Shown here: piece after piece, positions 1 to 5,058 of the stretch
How the letters are laid out: the number at the start of each line of letters is the position of its first letter
Numbering within the stretch: position 1 is the first letter of the stretch
Source of the DNA: Acidobacteriota bacterium
Lineage (GTDB): Bacteria > Acidobacteriota > Terriglobia > Acidiferrales > UBA7541
DNA: 5,800 nt
Reading direction: 5' to 3'
Assembly: GCA_003133505.1 (NCBI GenBank)
Contig: PKXT01000071.1
Location: forward strand, 760-6,559
Notes under the pieces: generated by a model
Database searches by the model: none
What the model saw: only the letters and a program-made list of their open reading frames with translations
Told to the model about the DNA's origin: nothing
Program-made: the position numbers and the translations under genes

Positions 1-1
1 G

Positions 2-622
2 CAATCGCGGGACAATTGGGTGATTCTGCCAATCTCCACCTTCACCAAACAGTATGGCAATGACGATTCCTTGCGCATTTGGGTCAAGGCCGGTTCGGCC
101 TCTCGCATCGAAACCAGCATGGACGAAGTGCGGCAAATTTTGCGGGGCCGGCGGCATCTCGCATATGGTGCCGCGGACGACTTTGTTATGGAGACGAATC
201 AGTCGTTTCTATCCATCTGGGCGGGAATCAGCGGCGCTTTTTTTGGCACTACTATCGCCATTGCGTCTATTTCCCTGATTGTCGGCGGAATTGTAATCAT
301 GAACATTATGCTCGTCTCCGTAACCGAGCGAACGCGCGAAATTGGATTACGAAAATCCATGGGAGCCCGGCGCGCCGATATCTTGCTTCAATTTCTGATC
401 GAATCCTCGGCGATTGCCGCCATTGGCGGGGTATGGGGAATTTTCCTGGGGGTGATGCTGGCCAAGCTGGTTTCCTGGGTCACCCCCCTTCCCAGCGCGA
501 TTGAGGGTTGGTCGATCGTGGTTGGCTTTTGCGTAGCCACCAGCGTCGGCCTGTTTTTTGGCGTGTACCCCGCAACCAAGGCCTCGCGTTTGGATCCTGT
601 GGTTGCATTGCGCTCGGAGTAA
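2..622 (+). CDS. MacB/FtsX-family ABC transporter permease, C-terminal part (5' truncated by window edge)
   Basis: The frame is open from the first bases and ends at TAA 620-622, giving 206 visible residues; the start lies off the left edge. The first ~65 residues are the end of a periplasmic MacB-type core domain, including the 'ILPISTFTKQYG' stretch. Next comes an FtsX domain: a hydrophobic segment around 'FFGTTIAIASISLIVGG', the family signature 'MNIMLVSVTERTREIGLRKS', then two more hydrophobic segments and the typical ending 'GVYPATKASRLDPVVALRSE'. Family knowledge: such permeases have four membrane helices and work with a separate or fused ATPase to move substrates across the envelope (macrolides, lipoproteins, peptides, or mechanotransmission); the substrate cannot be told here. 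The usual GGIGIMNIML glycine is valine ('GGIVIMNIML'), a mild deviation. The next gene is a homologue two bases downstream, so an operon is very likely. Family call is firm; function is general only. Confidence 0.9.
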   Translation, partial: QSRDNWVILPISTFTKQYGNDDSLRIWVKAGSASRIETSMDEVRQILRGRRHLAYGAADDFVMETNQSFLSIWAGISGAFFGTTIAIASISLIVGGIVIMNIMLVSVTERTREIGLRKSMGARRADILLQFLIESSAIAAIGGVWGIFLGVMLAKLVSWVTPLPSAIEGWSIVVGFCVATSVGLFFGVYPATKASRLDPVVALRSE

Positions 623-624
623 GA

Positions 625-1908
625 ATGAATTTCGCGCCACGAAGAGGGCTGTTTTCGGGTGTTTGGGAAGCAGTAGGCCTGGCAATGGATGCGTTGCGGC
701 GTAATCCATTGCGCTCCGCGCTGACTGTATTGGGAATTGTTATCGGAGTCGGCACTGTGATTGCCATCAGCACTGTGGTCAACGGGCTCAATTCGAACGT
801 GATTGGCGCGGTGGAGAATCTTGGATCGAACGTAATTATTTGCTACCGGTTTTCGTGGGCCACGCTGGGGCGTCTGCCCGGGGATGTGTTGCAGCGGAAA
901 GAGCTTAAGTCTGAATGGGCCGAGGATATTCGGCTCCTTCCACATGTCGCCACCGCGACAGCTAGTCTGCGTGTGTTCAACCAGGAGTTTGACGAGGGGA
1001 CCAGCTTCGTCCGCCGCGGCAACATTCGCGCCAAGAATGTCATATTGGAAGGCGACACGCCGGAAATTCAGGACGTATTTAATCTTCAAATTCAAGAAGG
1101 GCGTTGGTTCAACAGTGTGGATGAGGACCATCGTTCGTCCGTCGTGATGCTGGGCCACGATACCGCCGCCACTCTTTTTCCTCACAACGACGATCCTGTA
1201 GGGCAGGAAGTTCTGCTCGAAGGGCAGGTGTTCCAAGTGATCGGCGTGGCCGCCCTCCAGCAGCGCGCGTTCGGCAGCGGCGCCAACCCCGAAGACAATA
1301 TCGCCTATCTCCCGCTTTCGACTATGCAAAAAATGCACCCCGAAGTCCGGGACTATGTGCTCTTTGTGAAGGCTGACGATTCAAAAAATGTCGCTTTGGT
1401 CGTCGATGAAGTCCGTGAACTGCTTCGGCGCAAGCGTCGTCTGGCATCGGACAAACCGGATGATTTCGCGATCTTCACCCCGGACGCCTTCATTGATTTA
1501 TGGAAGCAGATTTCGGGTGGAATTTTTGTGGTGATGTTTGCCGTCAGCTCTGTCGCGCTGCTGGTTGGTGGAATCGGAGTTATGAACATCATGTTGGTGA
1601 GCGTTACAGAACGGACGCGCGAAATCGGCGTGAGAAAGGCCATTGGCGCGCGGCAGCGGAATATCCTGTGGCAGTTTTTGCTCGAGGCGGTTGCCTTGAC
1701 CGTGCTTGGCGGACTCATCGGAGTTCTTGGCGGCTCGGCGCTGGGTCTTTCCATACGCCTGATTTTCCCTTCCATGCATGCGAGCGTTTCGCTGTTTTGG
1801 GTGCTCATGGGCGAACTGATTTCCGCGGCCATTGGAATCGGTTTCGGTGTGTATCCGGCATGGAAAGCAGCCCGCCTTGACCCCGTGGAAGCGTTGCGTT
1901 ATGAATAG
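625..1908 (+). CDS. MacB/FtsX-family ABC transporter permease (complete)
   Basis: A 427-residue protein, normal for a stand-alone permease of this family. I chose ATG 625 because GGAG at 616-619 lies 5 bases upstream inside the end of the previous gene, and the protein then begins 'MNFAPRRGLFSGVWEAVGLA', a typical MacB-type N-terminus; a longer in-frame start at 508 would overlap the first permease by over 100 bases. Visible parts: cytoplasmic lead and first membrane helix (about 18-52, 'RNPLRSALTVLGIVIGVGT'), a periplasmic core domain (about 53-290), and an FtsX domain with three further helices (about 295-322, 350-380, 390-412) carrying 'MNIMLVSVTERTREIGVRKA' and ending 'PAWKAARLDPVEALRYE'. 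It carries no Walker motifs, so the ATPase must be a separate protein, presumably upstream. It resembles the upstream gene along the shared part, suggesting a heterodimeric permease pair. Substrate unknown. Confidence 0.92.
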   Translation: MNFAPRRGLFSGVWEAVGLAMDALRRNPLRSALTVLGIVIGVGTVIAISTVVNGLNSNVIGAVENLGSNVIICYRFSWATLGRLPGDVLQRKELKSEWAEDIRLLPHVATATASLRVFNQEFDEGTSFVRRGNIRAKNVILEGDTPEIQDVFNLQIQEGRWFNSVDEDHRSSVVMLGHDTAATLFPHNDDPVGQEVLLEGQVFQVIGVAALQQRAFGSGANPEDNIAYLPLSTMQKMHPEVRDYVLFVKADDSKNVALVVDEVRELLRRKRRLASDKPDDFAIFTPDAFIDLWKQISGGIFVVMFAVSSVALLVGGIGVMNIMLVSVTERTREIGVRKAIGARQRNILWQFLLEAVALTVLGGLIGVLGGSALGLSIRLIFPSMHASVSLFWVLMGELISAAIGIGFGVYPAWKAARLDPVEALRYE

Positions 1909-1914
1909 CGAGGG

Positions 1915-1930
1915 CATTGCGCCGGCAATG
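1915..1930 (+). other. Small perfect inverted repeat after the second permease
   Basis: CATTGC (1915-1920) and GCAATG (1925-1930) form a perfect 6-bp stem with a 4-base loop, seven bases after the permease stop codon. No T-run follows, so it is not a typical intrinsic terminator. It could be an mRNA-stabilising hairpin or chance. Confidence 0.3.
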
Positions 1931-1952
1931 AACTATCGGCGCCAGATGCTTT

Positions 1953-1969
1953 GGAGGGGAGCCACAATG
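1953..1969 (+). promoter_or_regulatory. Strong Shine-Dalgarno plus ATG that opens a 6-codon frame
   Basis: GGAGGGGA (1953-1960) is the best ribosome-binding sequence in the window and sits 6 bases ahead of ATG 1967-1969. That ATG opens only M-R-I-K-I-W before TGA at 1985-1987. The main frame of the small protein is in a different phase. Either this is a mini-leader whose stop overlaps GTG 1984 of the main frame (translational coupling), or the true start has been separated from its gene by a one-base deletion. The second reading gives a plausible signal-peptide start. Confidence 0.45.
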
Positions 1970-1980
1970 AGAATCAAGAT

Positions 1981-2475
1981 ATGGTGACAACGATAACGAT
2001 GACGAGCGCAATCCAGGCCGGAGCTACGCAATCTTCCGGCGCTAACGCGGCCTTTGCGCAGTTGAAATCCATGGCCGGACATTGGCAGGCCACGATGGCG
2101 GATGGCGGCAAGGCCAATTATGATTATGAAGTTGTGTCCGACGGCACCGCCGTGATGGAGCGCCTGATGCCGCATGATCCCGAACACACGACCGAAATGG
2201 TCACTATGTATCATTTGGATGGCGGCCGCCTGTTGATGACTCATTATTGTTCCGCTGGAAACCAGCCTCGCATGGCGGCGGACTCGTATGCACCAAACGC
2301 CCACAAACTCGTTTTTAATTACGTGGATGCCACGAATCTAAAGAGCGCGGATGATGGCCACATGCAGCATGTGGAAATTGATTTCGTGGATGCGAACCAT
2401 GTGACCCAGACGTGGACGTTTTACAAGAATCAAAAGGCTGCGATGACCGAGACTTTCCGTCTGACGCGAATGTAG
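1981..2475 (+). CDS. DUF1579/lipocalin-like small protein of unknown function
   Basis: A 164-residue protein if started at ATG 1981 (weak GAGA at 1969-1972); an in-frame TTG at 1951 would add 10 residues but lacks its own ribosome-binding site. It starts its conserved part with 'FAQLKSMAGHWQATM' (about 25-39), followed by 'VMERLMP', 'EMVTMYHLDGGRLLMTHYC' (about 72-90), 'GNQPRM' (93-98) and a closing 'QTWTFYKNQKAAMTETFRL'. This pattern recalls DUF1579-like or lipocalin-like beta-barrel proteins often annotated only as hypothetical; I recall relatives as exported, though I cannot run a search. No catalytic motif is recognised. The visible N-terminus 'MVTTITMTSAIQAGATQSSG' is only weakly hydrophobic, so a signal peptide may be lost to a frameshift near 1980-1986. 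It lies 72 bases after the permease and could be in the same transcript. Real gene likely; function unknown. Confidence 0.8.
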   Translation: MVTTITMTSAIQAGATQSSGANAAFAQLKSMAGHWQATMADGGKANYDYEVVSDGTAVMERLMPHDPEHTTEMVTMYHLDGGRLLMTHYCSAGNQPRMAADSYAPNAHKLVFNYVDATNLKSADDGHMQHVEIDFVDANHVTQTWTFYKNQKAAMTETFRLTRM

Positions 2476-2512
2476 TCTGCGCGCGAGCCGCTGTATGGCT
2501 TTCAGATTACAA

Positions 2513-3604
2513 TTAGCGTGATTTTTTCGGTCCGGCGAGGTCCCGCAGCGCGCTTTCATAGGGCTGGCGGGCCACCCCGCGCTCTGTAATAATGGCGGCA
2601 ATCAGCGCGGCGGGCGTCACATCAAACGCCGGATGCGCCGCTGGCACATCGGCCGCCACCCGCACACCCGCCAGGTGAGTCACTTCCTCCTGTGCGCGCT
2701 GTTCGATCGGAATCTGCGCCCCTGAAGGAATCGAGAGATCCAGCGTGGAAATAGGTGCGGCCACGTAGAAGGGAACGCCGTGCTCCCGCGCGAGCACGGC
2801 CATAGGGTACGTCCCAATTTTATTCGCGGTATCGCCATTTGCGGCAATGCGGTCCGCGCCCACTACCACGGACCCCACTTCGCCGGTCTTCAGAAAATGG
2901 CCTACCATGTTATCGGTAATCAGCGTCAGCGGTATTCCTTCCTGTTGCAATTCCCACGCAGTGAGCCGCGCGCCCTGCAGATAGGGCCGTGTCTCTGGAA
3001 CCAGCACATTGAGGAGACTGCCCTGTGCGAAGGCCGTCCGTATCACCCCCAGCGCCGTGCCGATTCCGGCCGTGGCCAATGCGCCCGCATTGCATTGCGT
3101 CATTACCCGGCCATCCCTGGGCAATAGCGCCGCGCCAAAGGCGCCGATGGCCTTGTCTGCGGCGCGTCGTTCTTCATGAACTTGCAGCGCTTCATCCACC
3201 ATTCCCCGCCGAATCGTATCGAGCGAGCCGGGATGTCCCTGGCGCTGTGATTGACCGGCCAGTTCGGTGAAACGCCGCCGAAACCGCGCTATGGCCCAGA
3301 AGAGGTCCACCGCCGTAGGCCGCGTGCGGCCCATCCCTTCGCAAATAGACTCGAATTCTCTCTCCAATTCTTCCAGTGTTTTTGCGTGTGAACGTTCCAC
3401 TCCGAGCGCGATACCCATCGCCGCCGCCACGCCAATCGCCGGCGCGCCCCGGATCACCATGTCGCGTATCGCCGCGGCCACTTCGGCATGATTGGTGTAG
3501 GTGTGATAGACCACCTGATGTGGCAGCAGGCGCTGGTCCAGCATCACCACGCCCTCTGGCGTCCATTGGATCGGTTCCACGGCGTTTACAAGTTCTTCTG
3601 GCAT
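2513..3604 (-). CDS. mtnA: S-methyl-5-thioribose-1-phosphate isomerase
   Basis: A 363-residue protein, close to the family's usual 340-370. It converts 5-methylthioribose-1-phosphate (aldose) to 5-methylthioribulose-1-phosphate (ketose) in the cytoplasmic methionine salvage pathway. Motifs in order: 'IRGAPAIGVAAAMG' (51-64), 'RPTAVDLFWA' (95-104), 'TQCNAGALATAGIGTALG' (169-186) with the expected catalytic Cys171, 'VPETRPYLQGARLTAWEL' (202-219), 'TDNMVG' (230-235), 'VGADRIAANGDTANKIGTY' (248-266) with the expected catalytic Asp251, and 'HPAFDVTPAALI' (324-335). The Cys plus GADRI combination distinguishes MtnA from eIF2B subunits. The start ATG 3602-3604 has no in-frame alternative upstream and no convincing Shine-Dalgarno. 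It is convergent with the small-protein gene (37-bp gap) and lies 71 bp downstream of the CPBP protease. No other salvage gene (mtnK, mtnB, mtnC, mtnD) is in view. Confidence 0.97.
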   Translation of the reverse strand: MPEELVNAVEPIQWTPEGVVMLDQRLLPHQVVYHTYTNHAEVAAAIRDMVIRGAPAIGVAAAMGIALGVERSHAKTLEELEREFESICEGMGRTRPTAVDLFWAIARFRRRFTELAGQSQRQGHPGSLDTIRRGMVDEALQVHEERRAADKAIGAFGAALLPRDGRVMTQCNAGALATAGIGTALGVIRTAFAQGSLLNVLVPETRPYLQGARLTAWELQQEGIPLTLITDNMVGHFLKTGEVGSVVVGADRIAANGDTANKIGTYPMAVLAREHGVPFYVAAPISTLDLSIPSGAQIPIEQRAQEEVTHLAGVRVAADVPAAHPAFDVTPAALIAAIITERGVARQPYESALRDLAGPKKSR

Positions 3605-3610
3605 AAATTC

Positions 3611-3616
3611 ATCATA
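3611..3616 (-). promoter_or_regulatory. Possible -10 element directly ahead of mtnA
   Basis: On the minus strand TATGAT (five of six matches to TATAAT) ends 6 bases before the mtnA ATG. Transcription from it would start at or next to the A of the ATG, giving a leaderless mRNA, which fits the missing Shine-Dalgarno. No recognisable -35 lies 16-18 bp upstream and no TGn extension is present, so this may be chance. Confidence 0.3.
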
Positions 3617-3637
3617 TCGTGGACTGCGAAGTTCGGT

Positions 3638-3672
3638 TTGCTACGTGACTTAGCAACGGCAGAGCTTGTTGC
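3638..3672 (-). other. Overlapping alternative hairpins in the CPBP-mtnA gap
   Basis: TTGCTA (3638-3643) pairs perfectly with TAGCAA (3651-3656) around a 7-base loop. GCAAC (3653-3657) also pairs perfectly with GTTGC (3668-3672) around a 10-base loop. The two stems share bases 3653-3656 and cannot form together. No T-run follows either on the minus strand. The element could be a weak regulatory leader, a processing site, or chance in a 71-bp gap. Confidence 0.3.
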
Positions 3673-3675
3673 GAT

Positions 3676-4776
3676 TTAGCGCGGAGGCAGGTGCCGGAAC
3701 GCACCCGAAGCGATGAATCCGGCCGTGAGAAAGCCGTTGTAGCTGATATGCACCAGAAACGACGCCAGCACGCTACGCGTCCCGGCTCGCACCCACGTAA
3801 GCGTAATGCCCACCAAAATCAGCAGAGCAATGTGGGACTTGCTGCCTCCGAGCTGCTGCGAGTGCATCAAGCCAAAAACTATTCCGGTTGCCACGATTCC
3901 CCCGGCCATTCCCCACGCGCGCGCCAGGACCGGATATAGAAAGCCGCGGAAAACGGTTTCCTCAAACAAGGGAGCCAGCACCACGCTCATCACCATCAAT
4001 ATCAACGCCGTATCGCGCGTCTTAAAGAACGTTTCGATGGGCATATTGACGTTTTTGCCCAAATGCTGCGAGGCGGCCTCAACCGCCACGGCCATCGCGC
4101 AGCCCCCTCCAATGCAGCTAAGATAGGCCGCCCAAGGGGGCATGTTAATGGGGGTCAGCGGCTTCCATTGGAGCGTCCGCCAAAATGGCTCCCCGTAGCG
4201 CAAATGAATGCGCCAATAGAGATATAACAATATTCCGGCAAAAAGTATGGGCTGATTCACCAATAGGAAAATCGATGTCTCCCGCGGACCTCGCGGTCCG
4301 AATTCGTGAGTTACGCCCGCAGCCCATAGAGCAAGCGAAATAATCAGCGTCGCCACCAAAATCAGCAGCACCCCATAAACCACTAACAGCGCAATTTCTT
4401 TCGCGCCCCACGGGACATCCAAGTCCGGCTGGATAGCTATGGGCCGGCCTTGCCACTCCGATGGTGAATAATGAGCCTGCCAGGGCGCTGCTGAGGGAAT
4501 TGTGTCTGCGGCTGGCCCCATGTGTTCGGGCGGGTGCAGCGCGGACGGCGGCACGTCCGTTTCAGAGATGGCGCCCGGCGCAGTTGCGCCGGACGTGTCT
4601 GTTCCCGGCGTTTCCGCGCTCAGTCTGGTTGCTTCCGCGTCCGGTCCGGATGTTTCCGGCCGGTCTGAGCCGGATTGCGCTGCATTCGATTGGGGCGGAT
4701 TCGATTCCGGCGCGCTCAATTCTTCGGACTGTCGTCGTTCGTTTGCCCTGTTGAAGCCATGCGGATCGGATGTCAT
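3676..4776 (-). CDS. CPBP-family intramembrane glutamic endopeptidase with long disordered N-terminal tail
   Basis: A 366-residue integral membrane protein. The C-terminal half carries all three CPBP (CAAX protease/bacteriocin-processing, Abi) motifs: 'EETVFRGF' with Glu272-Glu273 and Arg277, 'FGLMH' with His305, and 'HISYN' with His343 and Asn347. Family knowledge: these residues form the active site inside the membrane. Seven or so hydrophobic segments are visible, at about 127-154, 167-190, 213-233, 256-270, 288-304, 315-329 and 335-357. Residues 1 to ~120 are rich in Pro, Ser, Ala, Glu and Thr with no hydrophobic stretch, a disordered cytoplasmic tail not usual for the family. The start at ATG 4774-4776 has no good Shine-Dalgarno; Met86 (4519-4521) is a possible shorter start. 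Bacterial members act in protein processing, immunity to bacteriocins or unknown roles; no bacteriocin gene is seen nearby, so the substrate is unknown. Confidence 0.93.
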   Translation of the reverse strand: MTSDPHGFNRANERRQSEELSAPESNPPQSNAAQSGSDRPETSGPDAEATRLSAETPGTDTSGATAPGAISETDVPPSALHPPEHMGPAADTIPSAAPWQAHYSPSEWQGRPIAIQPDLDVPWGAKEIALLVVYGVLLILVATLIISLALWAAGVTHEFGPRGPRETSIFLLVNQPILFAGILLYLYWRIHLRYGEPFWRTLQWKPLTPINMPPWAAYLSCIGGGCAMAVAVEAASQHLGKNVNMPIETFFKTRDTALILMVMSVVLAPLFEETVFRGFLYPVLARAWGMAGGIVATGIVFGLMHSQQLGGSKSHIALLILVGITLTWVRAGTRSVLASFLVHISYNGFLTAGFIASGAFRHLPPR

Positions 4777-4814
4777 TAGCTATTTGCGCGAATCTCTTGC
4801 GCCGCGTTTGCGGT

Positions 4815-4827
4815 GCTTCGTCGAAGC
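4815..4827. repeat. Short palindrome, possible operator
   Basis: GCTTCG (4815-4820) and CGAAGC (4822-4827) form a perfect inverted repeat about one base, and outer GTG/CAC bases (4812 and 4831 ends) pair with a small bulge. It lies about 40-50 bp upstream of the protease start codon, a reasonable place for a repressor or activator site. No known regulator motif is recognised. Confidence 0.3.
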
Positions 4828-4897
4828 GTCACGTCGCATACGATGCCCCGTGCGCCGGTATTTGAGAGTTTTCTGCGCGTTCGACTGTAGAGCACAA

Positions 4898-4922
4898 ACG
4901 CCCCCACGCGCAAGCGGGGCGT
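4898..4922. repeat. GC-rich hairpin
   Basis: ACGCCCC (4898-4904) pairs with GGGGCGT (4916-4922), a perfect 7-bp stem with an 11-base loop; an alternative inner stem CGC-GCAA-GCG would be capped by a GNRA-type tetraloop. No T-run follows on the plus strand, so a terminator is not supported. It could be part of a leader or a dispersed intergenic element. Confidence 0.35.
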
Positions 4923-4963
4923 CCGTTGCTACGATCTTACCGAGGTTCTCGCTTCGAATATTC

Positions 4964-4992
4964 TTGACGGTTAACCAGCCAGCGGGTAGCGT
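4964..4992 (+). promoter_or_regulatory. Possible sigma70-type promoter for the repeat-protein gene
   Basis: TTGACG (4964-4969, five of six to the -35 consensus) is followed after 17 bp by TAGCGT (4987-4992, three of six to the -10 consensus). It lies 66 bp before the ATG at 5059, giving a leader of about 60 bases. The -10 match is poor, so confidence is low. Confidence 0.3.
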
Positions 4993-5058
4993 TAGCACAC
5001 GCTTCCACCATTTGATGATGCATTTTCCGCGAGGCAGCCGAGCGAAAGGAAAAGATCA

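Larger units (their letters stand above)
4777..5058. other. Divergent intergenic region, no gene
   Basis: This 282-bp region lies between the start of the leftward CPBP protease gene and the start of the rightward repeat-protein gene and should hold promoters for both. I see two inverted repeats (about 4812-4831 and 4898-4922) and one possible rightward promoter (4964-4992). An open frame across it (4502-5065, +) lacks family features and is mostly antisense to the protease tail, so I do not call a gene. Confidence 0.6.

Noticed and set aside
508..624. Upstream in-frame start for the second permease
   Set aside because: It would overlap the first permease by 115 bases, and the extra residues do not resemble the family; ATG 625 has a well-placed GGAG.
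388..1338. 316-codon open frame on the minus strand
   Set aside because: It lies antisense to the two permeases, has no recognisable domain, and its composition (many His, Arg, Gln, Asn) is typical of an antisense shadow of a GC-rich gene.
1951..1980. TTG start for the small protein
   Set aside because: The Shine-Dalgarno-like GGAGGGGA lies inside this extension rather than ahead of it, and nothing resembling a ribosome-binding site precedes 1951.
2476..2512. Bidirectional terminator between the convergent genes
   Set aside because: Only a 4-bp stem (AGCC/GGCT) is visible and no proper T-run follows it on either strand; the T6 at 2521-2526 is inside mtnA without a preceding stem.
2513..3604. 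eIF2B-like subunit or ribose-1,5-bisphosphate isomerase instead of MtnA
   Set aside because: The TQCNAG and GADRIAANGD segments with Cys171 and Asp251, and the overall length, fit MtnA better.
3605..3675. SAM riboswitch ahead of mtnA
   Set aside because: Methionine salvage genes can carry one, but this 71-bp gap is too short and shows no four-way junction or terminator.
3676..5058. Bacteriocin or defence locus built around the CPBP (Abi) protease
   Set aside because: No bacteriocin precursor, toxin, nuclease or regulator is seen beside it; many CPBP proteins are unrelated to immunity.
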